In this document: piece after piece, positions 35,920-44,391 of the stretch
How the letters are laid out: each line of letters opens with the position of its first letter
Position numbering within the stretch: position 1 is the first letter of the stretch
Assembly: GCA_017643925.1 (NCBI GenBank)
Contig: JAEPML010000011.1
Span: forward strand, 117,658-181,657
DNA length: 64,000 nucleotides
Reading direction: 5' to 3'
DNA from: Roseibium sp.
GTDB lineage: Bacteria > Pseudomonadota > Alphaproteobacteria > Rhizobiales > Stappiaceae
The notes under the pieces: generated by a model
Seen by the model: only the letters and a program-made list of their open reading frames with translations
Databases searched by the model: none
Told to the model about the DNA's origin: nothing
Made by a program: the position numbers and the translations under genes

Positions 35920-37334
35920 AGGCGGCGATCGTTGGTGGTGGGGTCATCGGAGGCGGGTGGGCAGCCCGTTTCTTGTTGAACGGCTGGGACGTCGCAGTTT
36001 TTGATCCCGATCCGGAGGCGCAACGCAAGATCCTTGAAGTGATTGCCAATGCCCGGCGCAGCCTGCCATCGCTTTACGACCGATCCTTGCCGGACGCCGG
36101 CGCACTGACCTTTCACGAGGAGCTGGCCGACGCCCTGCATGATGCGGACTGGGTCCAGGAGAGCATTCCCGAAAGGCTTGATCTGAAGCACAAGGTTTTG
36201 GGACACCTGAGCGACCTGGCGCCACAGAAGGCCGTTATCGGGTCATCAACCTCCGGCTTCAAGCCGTCTGAGCTGAATGCGAACGGCGCCAGAGCGATTG
36301 TCGCGCACCCGTTCAACCCGGTCTATCTGCTGCCGCTTGTCGAGTTGGTCGGGGACGCGAATGAAACGGAAAGGGCGGATCGGATCCTTCGATCGATCGG
36401 CATGTTTCCTTTGATCGTGCGCAAGGAGATAGATGCACATATCGCGGACCGCCTGCTGGAAGCTGTCTGGCGAGAGAGCCTGTGGCTGGTCAAGGACGGG
36501 ATCGCGACAACAGAAGAAATCGATGAAGCCATCCGTATGGGGTTTGGCCTGCGATGGGCGCAGATGGGTCTGTTCGAAACCTACCGGATCGCCGGTGGTG
36601 AGGCTGGTATGAAGCATTTCATGGCCCAGTTCGGACCAGCGCTTGAGTGGCCCTGGACCAAACTGATGGACGTGCCGGAATTCACCGAGGAGCTGGTTGA
36701 CCTGATCGCGGGACAGTCGGACGCCCAGTCCGGTCATCTGGACATCCGGGAACTCGAGCGGCTGAGAGACGACAACCTTGTCGCAATGATGCGCGCGCTT
36801 AAGAAAAACGAGAGTGGCGCCGGTGCCGTGATCACCAGGCACGAGAAAAGCTTCCCCGAGACCGAGAAGGCTGATCTTCCGGTAACTCTGGATCGGCAGG
36901 TGCCGCAAAGCTGGACCGACTACAACGGCCATATGAACGAGGCGCATTACCTCGAGGCGGCCGCAGCGGCGACGGATCGTTTCATGGAGATGATTGGTGC
37001 GGATGCCGCCTATGTTGCAAGCGGCCGAAGCTACTTCACGGTTGAAAACCACATCCGCTATTTGGATGAGATCCATGCCGGAGACCGGCTTGTTGCTACC
37101 ACGCAGGTGCTGCAGGGCGCAGGCAAGAAGATGCACCTCTTTCATTTTCTGAAAAACGGCGAAGGTCGGCTTGTTGCTACCGTGGAAACACTTCTTCTGC
37201 ATGTCGATCTGAAGACACGCGCCAGCTCGCTGCCGTCAGAGGCGGTTGGGGAGGCCCTGGAAACGTTTGGAACAGCCCATGCCCAAATGCCCTTTCCCGA
37301 GGGAGCAGGTCGGTTTGTGGGACAGAGAAATTGA
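35916..37334 (+). CDS. cdhAB: Carnitine 3-dehydrogenase fused to betainyl-CoA thioesterase
   Basis: This 472-residue fusion starts with a 3-hydroxyacyl-CoA dehydrogenase-like NAD domain (GGGVIGGGWAARF at 7-19; HPFNPVYLLPLVE). This part oxidises L-carnitine to 3-dehydrocarnitine. From about residue 330 it continues as a hot-dog thioesterase (WTDYNGHMNEAHYLEAAAAATD; FTVENHIRYLDEIHAGD). In Pseudomonas these are separate CdhA and CdhB proteins; the fused form is known from alphaproteobacteria. The thioesterase part would release glycine betaine from betainyl-CoA. The start overlaps cdhC (ATGA). It ends one base from the convergent AraC gene. Confidence 0.9.
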   Translation: MKAAIVGGGVIGGGWAARFLLNGWDVAVFDPDPEAQRKILEVIANARRSLPSLYDRSLPDAGALTFHEELADALHDADWVQESIPERLDLKHKVLGHLSDLAPQKAVIGSSTSGFKPSELNANGARAIVAHPFNPVYLLPLVELVGDANETERADRILRSIGMFPLIVRKEIDAHIADRLLEAVWRESLWLVKDGIATTEEIDEAIRMGFGLRWAQMGLFETYRIAGGEAGMKHFMAQFGPALEWPWTKLMDVPEFTEELVDLIAGQSDAQSGHLDIRELERLRDDNLVAMMRALKKNESGAGAVITRHEKSFPETEKADLPVTLDRQVPQSWTDYNGHMNEAHYLEAAAAATDRFMEMIGADAAYVASGRSYFTVENHIRYLDEIHAGDRLVATTQVLQGAGKKMHLFHFLKNGEGRLVATVETLLLHVDLKTRASSLPSEAVGEALETFGTAHAQMPFPEGAGRFVGQRN

Positions 37335-37335
37335 T

Positions 37336-38322
37336 CTAGAACCGCCCGGATGGGCTTTCCAGGGTCACGGAGGGAAGTTCTCCGAACATTCGCTTGTAGT
37401 CTCTGGCAAACTGTCCGACATGGCTAAACCCGCTCAGGGCCATGATGTCTCCGACACTAGCCTCCGCACTTGATGCCGCGGAAAGCCTGCGGCGGGTTTC
37501 CACCAGACGGCTCGATTTGAGAAAGGCCGCCGGCCCCATGTTGAAACGTTCCCGGAAGGCCAGTTCCAGTGCGCGCCTGGATAACCCCGCGTTTTCGCAC
37601 AGTTCCGAGACCCTCACGTCGGCTGAGTTTCCTTGTGATACGGCGGCAAGAACCTGGTCGAGGACCTGGTCGGAATGGTGACTTGTCGCGGTCTTGCTGA
37701 CCAGTCCGATTTGACCGAGCCAGCATCGGACAAGGTTCTCCGCGAATAGATCGAGAGAGCAATCATCGATGGATAGAGGATCGCTGGTCATCAATCCAAG
37801 CAGGCTCCTGGCCTCTTCAATCAGGAATGTTGGCGCCTTGAACAAGGATGGCAGCCTGCCCAGTCTTGGGCGCTTGAGTCCGCATCGATCGGCATATCTT
37901 TCGATGTCCTCCTCGCTGAGCGAAATAATGTGGACTTCGAAGTCGCAGCCGGTGACCGAGTGCATTTCGGTTCCGGGAAAGTAGACCAGGACGTCCTCCT
38001 GGCTCACGTGCTGACCTTGCCACCAGATCGCGTTCAGGTTTCTTCCCGGGAACCCGAAGGTGAATTTGTCCGCGGGCGGCGCCCCGCGTTGGTCGATATT
38101 GACCAGAAACCGCGCATAGGCGCATTGGAAACGCCTGGACATGCCTTGGATGACCCGGCCAATGGAAGGGGTCAGGGCATCTGCCTGCAACGGATGAAAA
38201 TCAAGATCCCAGTGCCGGACATCCGCACACATCTGATCGATGTCACCGAACCTGGCGTCGAGCAGGGTGGTGAAACTTTTGTCCAGCAAGAATTTCTCCC
38301 TCGATTTCGCAATTTCGATCAT
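37336..38322 (-). CDS. AraC-family transcriptional regulator
   Basis: This 328-residue protein has an N-terminal cupin-like sensing region (FPGRNLNAIWWQGQHVSQEDVLVYFPGTEMHS) and a C-terminal AraC helix-turn-helix domain (about 225-320; ALELAFRERFNMGPAAFLKSSRLVETRRRL, GFSHVGQFARDYKRMFG). It is convergent with the carnitine dehydrogenase gene, with a 1-bp gap, and divergent from the DUF3179/arylsulfatase unit, so it could control either. The architecture differs from the GATase-type regulator at 29957. No binding site could be assigned in the 216-bp upstream region. Confidence 0.82.
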   Translation of the reverse strand: MIEIAKSREKFLLDKSFTTLLDARFGDIDQMCADVRHWDLDFHPLQADALTPSIGRVIQGMSRRFQCAYARFLVNIDQRGAPPADKFTFGFPGRNLNAIWWQGQHVSQEDVLVYFPGTEMHSVTGCDFEVHIISLSEEDIERYADRCGLKRPRLGRLPSLFKAPTFLIEEARSLLGLMTSDPLSIDDCSLDLFAENLVRCWLGQIGLVSKTATSHHSDQVLDQVLAAVSQGNSADVRVSELCENAGLSRRALELAFRERFNMGPAAFLKSSRLVETRRRLSAASSAEASVGDIMALSGFSHVGQFARDYKRMFGELPSVTLESPSGRF

Positions 38323-38538
38323 TCGAACAAACGAACACCCGTAAAGTCAATTCCGTAGTTTTGCGACGGACGGTTTCCGGCGTTTGCCGGATGTGTCTGA
38401 AATCAGGGTGTATTTTTCTGTCGCGTTGAAAGTCGAAGGCGATTGCATTCGTCGCTGGCGGGGTAGAATTAAGTTACGCAACGGAAATTGCTGATGTAGG
38501 CTTCTGCCAGTCAGGGTCGCACGGGCAGCAGGGTTAGC

Positions 38539-39777
38539 ATGATCGGTTCAACGCTTTTTTATCTCGGATTGCTGGTTTCCATAGCCATTGGCGTTTTGTA
38601 TTTCCGTGATCTGGGCGACGTCAGTCAGATGGTGCTCAAGGTCAAGCGAAAGGACATGGTCCGGTTTATCCGGAACGAGTACCGCTTGATAGCTGCAGGG
38701 CTTGGGAGCGCGGCTGTGATGACGCTGGCCCATTTTGCGCTGGGCGGTGGCCCGTTCTGGCTTTGGCTCGTCGCCATTCTGCTGGTCGTCGTCCTTTACG
38801 GATTTCCCTACATCTGGGTGCATGTCGGACTGAGAAACCAGAAGAAGAGCGCCAAGTATTATTCCATCGCGGAAGCCTCTGAATGGGTCAGTCCATCCAG
38901 CCCGGTCCTGGTCATCGAGAACAACGGCGTGGCGCGTGCACATCCTGATGCGCAGATCATGCGCCCGCATCTCGCCGGCAACGACGAGGGACTTGGCGGT
39001 GAAAATGTCGTCATGACGTACTGCGCCATGGCTAATCTGGGTATCGGCTATACTCCCGAAATCGAGGGGCAGGGGCTGGAACTGGAAGTGCTGGCCCAGC
39101 ATGGCAACAATCTGATCTTGCGGGACAATGTCACCGGTGAGCCGATCCAGCAGATCTATGGTTTCCGTGAAAGGGATGCGGAGGTCTCAACGGACGGTTC
39201 CTCCTGTCCTGTAAATCCCGGACTGTCCATGAAACCATGGCCGACCTTCCGGATGACATTTCGCGGCTTTAGCAAGGCCTTCCCGGATGGGCAGGTGTTT
39301 ATCAACAAGCCCTCCGCCAATCCGGTCTTGCGCCTGTTCGACCTTGCGATCGAAACAGTCTTTTCTTCCGAGATTTCCCGGCAACACCGTGTGAATGATC
39401 CGATTATCAAGAACATGACCCGGGCTACGGACGATCGCATGCACAACAAGACCTATGTCTGGGGTGTTGACGTCAATGGTGATGCGGTGTGCTGGACCGA
39501 TGATTTCGTCGTTGAACACAACAATGTTGTCAACGCAGTCGTTGGTGGACGGGATGTGGTTGTCGCCTGGGATCCCAAATACGAGAGCCTCGGCGTCTGG
39601 TGGAATGACAGCGGTCAACCTGTGACCGAAATCGACTTCTTCGGAAAGAGCCCTGCAGGCCAGCTCAAGCGGGTCGAGAATGTGAGACCTGGCATGTTCT
39701 GGCATGTCTGGGCGGAATACTTTCCAAACACCGATATCAATCGAATGGGCAGCAGCGCTGAAAAGTCAGCCGCATGA
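38539..39777 (+). CDS. Membrane-anchored DUF3179 protein
   Basis: This 412-residue protein has three hydrophobic segments near the N-terminus (about 5-20, 50-70, 75-95). A DUF3179 domain follows, recognised by PVLVIENNGVARAHPDAQIMRPHLAGN, VVMTYCAMANLGIGYTPEI and, later, NNVVNAVVGGRDVVVAWD. The domain has no established function. It overlaps or abuts the arylsulfatase gene (39774/39804), which suggests a joint role in handling an extracellular substrate. It is divergent from the AraC gene at 38322. Confidence 0.82.
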   Translation: MIGSTLFYLGLLVSIAIGVLYFRDLGDVSQMVLKVKRKDMVRFIRNEYRLIAAGLGSAAVMTLAHFALGGGPFWLWLVAILLVVVLYGFPYIWVHVGLRNQKKSAKYYSIAEASEWVSPSSPVLVIENNGVARAHPDAQIMRPHLAGNDEGLGGENVVMTYCAMANLGIGYTPEIEGQGLELEVLAQHGNNLILRDNVTGEPIQQIYGFRERDAEVSTDGSSCPVNPGLSMKPWPTFRMTFRGFSKAFPDGQVFINKPSANPVLRLFDLAIETVFSSEISRQHRVNDPIIKNMTRATDDRMHNKTYVWGVDVNGDAVCWTDDFVVEHNNVVNAVVGGRDVVVAWDPKYESLGVWWNDSGQPVTEIDFFGKSPAGQLKRVENVRPGMFWHVWAEYFPNTDINRMGSSAEKSAA

Positions 39778-39803
39778 ACACTGAATTCTGGGGGACCAGG
39801 GGA

Positions 39804-41483
39804 ATGAAGATAGTTGGTAGATTGGGTTGCGCGGCGCTGCTGAGCCTGCTTGCGACACCGTTGTACGCGCAGGGAACCCCGATCGTTCATGATGCGGAAT
39901 ACTACATTCTGGAAGCCCAGAACGGCGAAGCCTGGGCTGCGGAAGACGCGGAACTTGACGCGGAACTGGCCGCGATAAAAGAGCGGAACGGCGGCAAGCC
40001 ACCCAACATCTTTTATATCCTGATCGATGATATCGGCTTCGGGGATCTCGGAAGCGAGACACTGAACGCCTTGCGTGGTTACAAGACACCGGCGATCAAT
40101 GAAATTGCGAGTGAAGGAATGCGCCTGGCGCGCATGTATACCGAACCGTCCTGCACGCCGACGCGTGTGGCATTCATGACAGGCCGCCAACCCCACCGTA
40201 ACGGGATGGGCAATACACAGGTCGATATCTCGGGATTTGGCCTCGCCGACAAGGAAGTGACCCTGGCGGAAATTCTTTCAGACGCCGGTTACAACACGTC
40301 TCACGTCGGCAAATGGCACATGGGCGACATTCGTGAAGCCTGGCCGAATTATCAGGGCTTTGACTACGCTGCTTTTCCCATACACCAGCAGGGTCAGCTG
40401 ACCATATTTCATGACGACGCGGCCAATGAGGAAGTCTCCATCGGCATCGGCAACAACAACTATGACGACCGATACACCCTGGACCGCTGGTTCAGAACGG
40501 ATGCCTCCCGTCTGGTGACAGGCCTGGAAGGTGTCAGGAACGAAGATGTGCGCGAGGTGCACATGGAGCCAGGTGAGCGCTGGACCGAGGCGAAGTACCA
40601 CGAAATGAACGTTCGGTACCAAAACCAGACCATGGAACAGCTGCGGAAACTTGCCGCCGAGGACAAACCCTTCTTCCTGCAGTACTGGCCGCTCTATCCG
40701 CTTACAGGTCCCCGCACGACCACCGAAAAATACACGACACCGAATGGCGGCATCTATGTTGAGAAGATGAAGCTTGTCGACCAGTGGATCGGTGAGCTCA
40801 TGACCGAAATGGAAACGCTCGGGATTGCGGACAACACGATCGTCATCGTGATGGGGGACAACGGTCACTTCACGAAATATTCGCCGCAGTCCGGATATAC
40901 GCCGATGATCTTCCGTGGAGGCAAGGGCGATACGACGGAAGGGGGCGTAAGGGTCGATGCCTTTATCCGCTGGCCGGGTGTCATCGAGGCCAACTCCGTG
41001 GTCGGCGACATGGTTCATGTCAGCGATTTGTTCACAACGCTGGCGCGCGTTGCAGGCGCCAAGGACAGGATCCCGACCGACCGGATCATCGACGGTCTTG
41101 ACCAGACAGCCCTGCTTCTGAACGGGGAAGGCAAGGGGCGGCGGGACTATGTCTTCCTTTACAACATCACGAAGCTCGAGGCGATCATCAAGGAGCAGTA
41201 CAAGCTGGCGATCCCCGGAGGCAGCATCGACAATGCGATCCTTGCCGATTTCTACGATCTCTTCAGGGATCCGCAGGAAAAGTATCCCGTGTCGACCGAA
41301 ATCGGTGCCTGGGGCAGCGCCAAGTTCATCAATATGCTGCAACGTCATCTGAAGAGGAAAGAAAAATACCCAAGCGAAGGGCCGGCCGTCGGCATGCCCT
41401 ACGAGGGGGTTGAGAACCTGCGTCCCGAAACCATTGCCGTTCGTGACGAGTTCCTGTTCATGCAGAAGGTCTCGGACCAGTAA
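39804..41483 (+). CDS. Periplasmic arylsulfatase
   Basis: This 559-residue sulfatase has a signal peptide (MKIVGRLGCAALLSLLATPLYAQ). The metal-binding ILIDDIGFGDLG and the formylglycine motif CTPTR (C117) in EPSCTPTRVAFMTGRQ follow. SHVGKWHMGD and VMGDNGHFTKYSPQSGYTPMIFRGGK are also typical. It should hydrolyse a sulfate ester in the periplasm. I preferred the ATG at 39804, which gives a clean signal peptide; the ATG at 39774 overlaps the DUF3179 stop (ATGA) and is the alternative. No formylglycine-generating enzyme or sulfate transporter is adjacent. Confidence 0.87.
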   Translation: MKIVGRLGCAALLSLLATPLYAQGTPIVHDAEYYILEAQNGEAWAAEDAELDAELAAIKERNGGKPPNIFYILIDDIGFGDLGSETLNALRGYKTPAINEIASEGMRLARMYTEPSCTPTRVAFMTGRQPHRNGMGNTQVDISGFGLADKEVTLAEILSDAGYNTSHVGKWHMGDIREAWPNYQGFDYAAFPIHQQGQLTIFHDDAANEEVSIGIGNNNYDDRYTLDRWFRTDASRLVTGLEGVRNEDVREVHMEPGERWTEAKYHEMNVRYQNQTMEQLRKLAAEDKPFFLQYWPLYPLTGPRTTTEKYTTPNGGIYVEKMKLVDQWIGELMTEMETLGIADNTIVIVMGDNGHFTKYSPQSGYTPMIFRGGKGDTTEGGVRVDAFIRWPGVIEANSVVGDMVHVSDLFTTLARVAGAKDRIPTDRIIDGLDQTALLLNGEGKGRRDYVFLYNITKLEAIIKEQYKLAIPGGSIDNAILADFYDLFRDPQEKYPVSTEIGAWGSAKFINMLQRHLKRKEKYPSEGPAVGMPYEGVENLRPETIAVRDEFLFMQKVSDQ

Positions 41484-41570
41484 GCCCGGTTAAACGCCGG
41501 GAAGGGCGGCCAGGGAACACGATAGGAATTCGTCGCAAGTCAGGTCGTTTGCGCAACAAGGGGAATGAGG

Positions 41571-41876
41571 ATGAGAACAAAGCTGTTTTTCACCAGTGTC
41601 GCTATTGCTGCTGCGATCTGGATAACCGACATGCGCCTGGAAGAACCGGGAGATCGGTTTGCACATGTACCCGATTTCAAACTGGGGCCAAGTGATGCCA
41701 TAGCCCAGAACGGTCAGGCGCGCAGAACCGCCCGGCGCACATCGCGCCGTGTCACGCGCCGCAGAACGTCGATTGCAGGCTGCACGCCCTACCGGGCCTA
41801 TTACAATTGCGCCGGCGTCTATTATGCCCCGGTTCAGGAAGGCGGCACGACCGTCTATGTCGTCGTCAATCCCTAG
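41571..41876 (+). CDS. Small basic exported protein of unknown function
   Basis: This 101-residue protein has an N-terminal hydrophobic segment (LFFTSVAIAAAIWI) and a basic patch (RRTARRTSRRVTRRR). The C-terminus has two cysteines (GCTPYRAYYNCAGVYY) and ends VYVVVNP. No family assigned. AAGGGG precedes the ATG at 41571 by 7 nt (the ATG at 41565 is too close). It probably shares the arylsulfatase transcript. Confidence 0.6.
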   Translation: MRTKLFFTSVAIAAAIWITDMRLEEPGDRFAHVPDFKLGPSDAIAQNGQARRTARRTSRRVTRRRTSIAGCTPYRAYYNCAGVYYAPVQEGGTTVYVVVNP

Positions 41877-41892
41877 GTCCGGAGTACTGCAC

Positions 41893-42315
41893 ATGTTGAA
41901 TACATCATTGTTGAAGAATGGCAGTGTGGCAGCCATAAGCCTGTCGTTTGCTGTTCTGACCAGCGCTCCAGTGGCCTCCCAGGGGTTCCTGGAGGCCTGT
42001 GAAAAGGAAATCGTCGAATATTGCTCAGCCGTGGAACCGGGGAATGGCCGGCTCGTATCCTGTCTCTATGCCCATGAGACCAAGGTGAGCGATAAGTGTG
42101 GTGACTCGTTTGACGATATTGCCGACGTCATCGACAACATGTTCTTCACGATCGGTTCCGCATTGGCGATCTGCGCCGTTGATCTGGAACAGTATTGTGC
42201 GGGAACGCAGTTCGGGCAGGGGCGCCTGATCTCCTGTCTGGCAAAGGCAGAAGGTGACCTTCAGCCGGAATGCGGAAAAATTGTTACCGAATTGAGCAAG
42301 GGACTGGCGGACTAG
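41893..42315 (+). CDS. Exported cysteine-rich repeat protein
   Basis: This 140-residue exported protein has a signal peptide ending near VAS. Two similar Cys-containing repeats follow: ACEKEIVEYCSAVEPGNGRLVSCLYAHETKVSDKC and ICAVDLEQYCAGTQFGQGRLISCLAKAEGDLQPEC-like. Both show the C...YC...G.GRL.SCL...C pattern of the cysteine-rich (GLG1-like) repeat family. The role is unknown; disulfide-bonded periplasmic proteins of this kind often sit beside sulfatases or porins. The ATG at 41893 was chosen; the upstream open frame overlaps the previous gene out of phase. Confidence 0.7.
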   Translation: MLNTSLLKNGSVAAISLSFAVLTSAPVASQGFLEACEKEIVEYCSAVEPGNGRLVSCLYAHETKVSDKCGDSFDDIADVIDNMFFTIGSALAICAVDLEQYCAGTQFGQGRLISCLAKAEGDLQPECGKIVTELSKGLAD

Positions 42316-42404
42316 TCCGGAATACGAAACCATGGAGCACCTGCGAACTGTCATGCCGCTTTAACGCTGCCTGTTCGAGGTCGGGATGAATTGAGAAGAA
42401 GACC

Positions 42405-43229
42405 ATGTCACTGAAAACCCAGACAAGAGCCTTGTTCCTGTCCCTGACAGGCATTGCGGTATCCGCAGCGAGCGTTGCAGCTGCAGATCTTGGTGCGTCC
42501 CCGGTGAACTACCAGAACCCGGTTGATGAACGGATTGACCGGACCTGGGAATTCCTTGTTGCGCCATACTTCGTGGGGGCCAACATTGTCGGCACGACGC
42601 AGGTTGGCAGGTTGCCGGCAACAGATATCGATGTGGGAACAAGCGACATCCTGGAAAACCTCCGCTTCTGGGCCATGATCAGGGGGGAGGCGCTGTATCA
42701 GCAACAAGTCGGTCTCATGATCGATGCAGCTTACATGAACCTTGGAACCGCGACCGACACGCCCCTGACCGGTGGCCGGGTCCGGGTCGGCGGCAGCCAG
42801 CTCATTCTGGAAACCATGCTGTTTTATCGTGCATACAGGACGCAGCAGACGTCGATTGATGTCTATGCGGGTGGGCGCTACTGGGACATTTCGCTGGATC
42901 TTGATGCGACAGGCACGATTGCGGGCAATTTCGACATCGAACGCGGTGACAACTGGATTGATCCGGTCATCGGTGCACGCGTGTTTCACCAGATCAATGA
43001 CAAGTGGTCCGTGAATGCACGTGGGGACATTGGCGGGTTTGGCGCGGGATCCGATTTTACCTGGAATGCGCAAGGCGGCTTCGGCTACCACTTCAACAAG
43101 ACCTGGTCTGCACATTTCCAGTACAAGGCCTTGTCAGTCGATTACGACAATGGCAAGTCGGGGACGTCCAAATTTGCCTATGATACGATCACGCACGGGC
43201 CGTTGATCGGAATTGCAGCGCGGTTTTGA
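42405..43229 (+). CDS. Outer-membrane beta-barrel protein
   Basis: This 274-residue protein has a signal peptide ending VAAAD, then alternating hydrophobic beta-strands, and terminates in Phe (IGIAARF), the usual outer-membrane insertion signal. Segments such as WEFLVAPYFVGANIVGTTQVG and RNWIDPVIGARV-like strands are typical of small barrel families with porin-like folds. Position after the arylsulfatase and Cys-rich genes suggests a pore or surface component for the same substrate; that is inference. AGAAGA precedes the ATG. Confidence 0.75.
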   Translation: MSLKTQTRALFLSLTGIAVSAASVAAADLGASPVNYQNPVDERIDRTWEFLVAPYFVGANIVGTTQVGRLPATDIDVGTSDILENLRFWAMIRGEALYQQQVGLMIDAAYMNLGTATDTPLTGGRVRVGGSQLILETMLFYRAYRTQQTSIDVYAGGRYWDISLDLDATGTIAGNFDIERGDNWIDPVIGARVFHQINDKWSVNARGDIGGFGAGSDFTWNAQGGFGYHFNKTWSAHFQYKALSVDYDNGKSGTSKFAYDTITHGPLIGIAARF

Positions 43230-43482
43230 TCCAGGTCACAGGCGCTGCGCATTCGACACGTCACTGTGCCGGGGAGTTCGCAACTCAAGCGGGTGGGCTT
43301 CCTTTTTTTCGCTGCCGCACCCTTCCCATGGTGAACCGGCTCGGCTAGGCTTCACTCGTCAATATTTTCGAATCTAAGCGGTGGCCGGCGTCGTTCCCGT
43401 CTTGATCGTGACGCGGCTTGCACGCTCTGATAATTGCGTTTGTCCGGGTGAAATTGCCTTGGCGTATTGCTGAGAGGTGCCA

Positions 43483-44391
43483 GTGCAAGACATTCTTTGC
43501 CGTTCGCTGAGGCCTCTTTTCGTACTTCTGGCGGCTGGATTTCTCCTACAGGGCTGCGGTGTTTCAGATGCACCTGTGCTCTTCCCGAAAGGGCCGATTG
43601 CGCTGGCGGAGCGAAATCTTCTCTTCATCGCCTTCGGGTTGATGATGATCGTCGCGATCCCGGCGATCCTGCTGACGCTTCTCTTCGTCTGGCGCTATCG
43701 CCGCTCCAACGAGACTGCCACCTATCAACCGGAATGGGACGGGTCCTGGAAGGTTGAAACCGTGGTCTGGCTGGTACCGGCTGCGATTATCGTGGTGTTG
43801 GGAACGCTGGTCTGGACCAATACCCACAGGCTTGATCCCTACAGGGAACTTGCCGGTGACAAACCTGCCTTCAAGGTACAGGCGATCGCGCTCGACTGGA
43901 AATGGCTGTTCCTCTATCCCGAACTCGGCGTCGCAAGCGTCAATGAACTCGCGTTTCCCCAGGACAGGCCGCTTTCCATAGAGATCACCTCCGACACGGT
44001 CATGAATTCGCTCATGATTCCCGCGCTCGGCGGCCAGATCTATGCCATGGCGGGGATGCGCAGCGAGCTCAATCTGATCGCAAGCGAAACAGGTGTCTTC
44101 ATGGGCAGAAACACAATGTATTCCGGCGACGGTTTTTCCGACCAGCATTTCAAGGCGCATGCCATGAGCGAAGCGGACTTCACGGCCTGGACGACCAAGG
44201 TGTCTGGTGAGGCCCAGGTGCTGGACGCAGACGCCTATCTCAAGCTGCGAGAACAGAGCATTGCCGACCCGGTTGCCCATTTTTCAGCCTATGAAAAAGA
44301 CCTTTTCAAGCTGATCCTGCGCAAATATGCACCGATTGTCGGCCCTTATGAGAGTGAAGCGGCGGAACTGATCTGCAGGGGGGCTGCATAA
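43483..44391 (+). CDS. cyoA: Quinol oxidase subunit II
   Basis: This lipoprotein subunit of a haem-copper quinol oxidase has a lipobox LLQGC near residue 25, two transmembrane segments (about 45-70, 90-110) and a cupredoxin domain. The Cu-A ligand cysteines of cytochrome c oxidase subunit II are absent ([14 protein letters not shown] occupies the region), so the donor is quinol. I chose the GTG at 43483, 5 nt after GAGAGG; a GTG at 43477 is inside that ribosome binding site. It overlaps cyoB by one base (TAATG). Confidence 0.92.
   Translation: MQDILCRSLRPLFVLLAAGFLLQGCGVSDAPVLFPKGPIALAERNLLFIAFGLMMIVAIPAILLTLLFVWRYRRSNETATYQPEWDGSWKVETVVWLVPAAIIVVLGTLVWTNTHRLDPYRELAGDKPAFKVQAIALDWKWLFLYPELGVASVNELAFPQDRPLSIEITSDTVMNSLMIPALGGQIYAMAGMRSELNLIASETGVFMGRNTMYSGDGFSDQHFKAHAMSEADFTAWTTKVSGEAQVLDADAYLKLREQSIADPVAHFSAYEKDLFKLILRKYAPIVGPYESEAAELICRGAA

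Noticed and set aside
41484..41520. CCCGG...CCGGG hairpin after the arylsulfatase gene as a terminator
   Set aside because: The stem is only 5 bp and no T-run follows; the next genes are probably co-transcribed.
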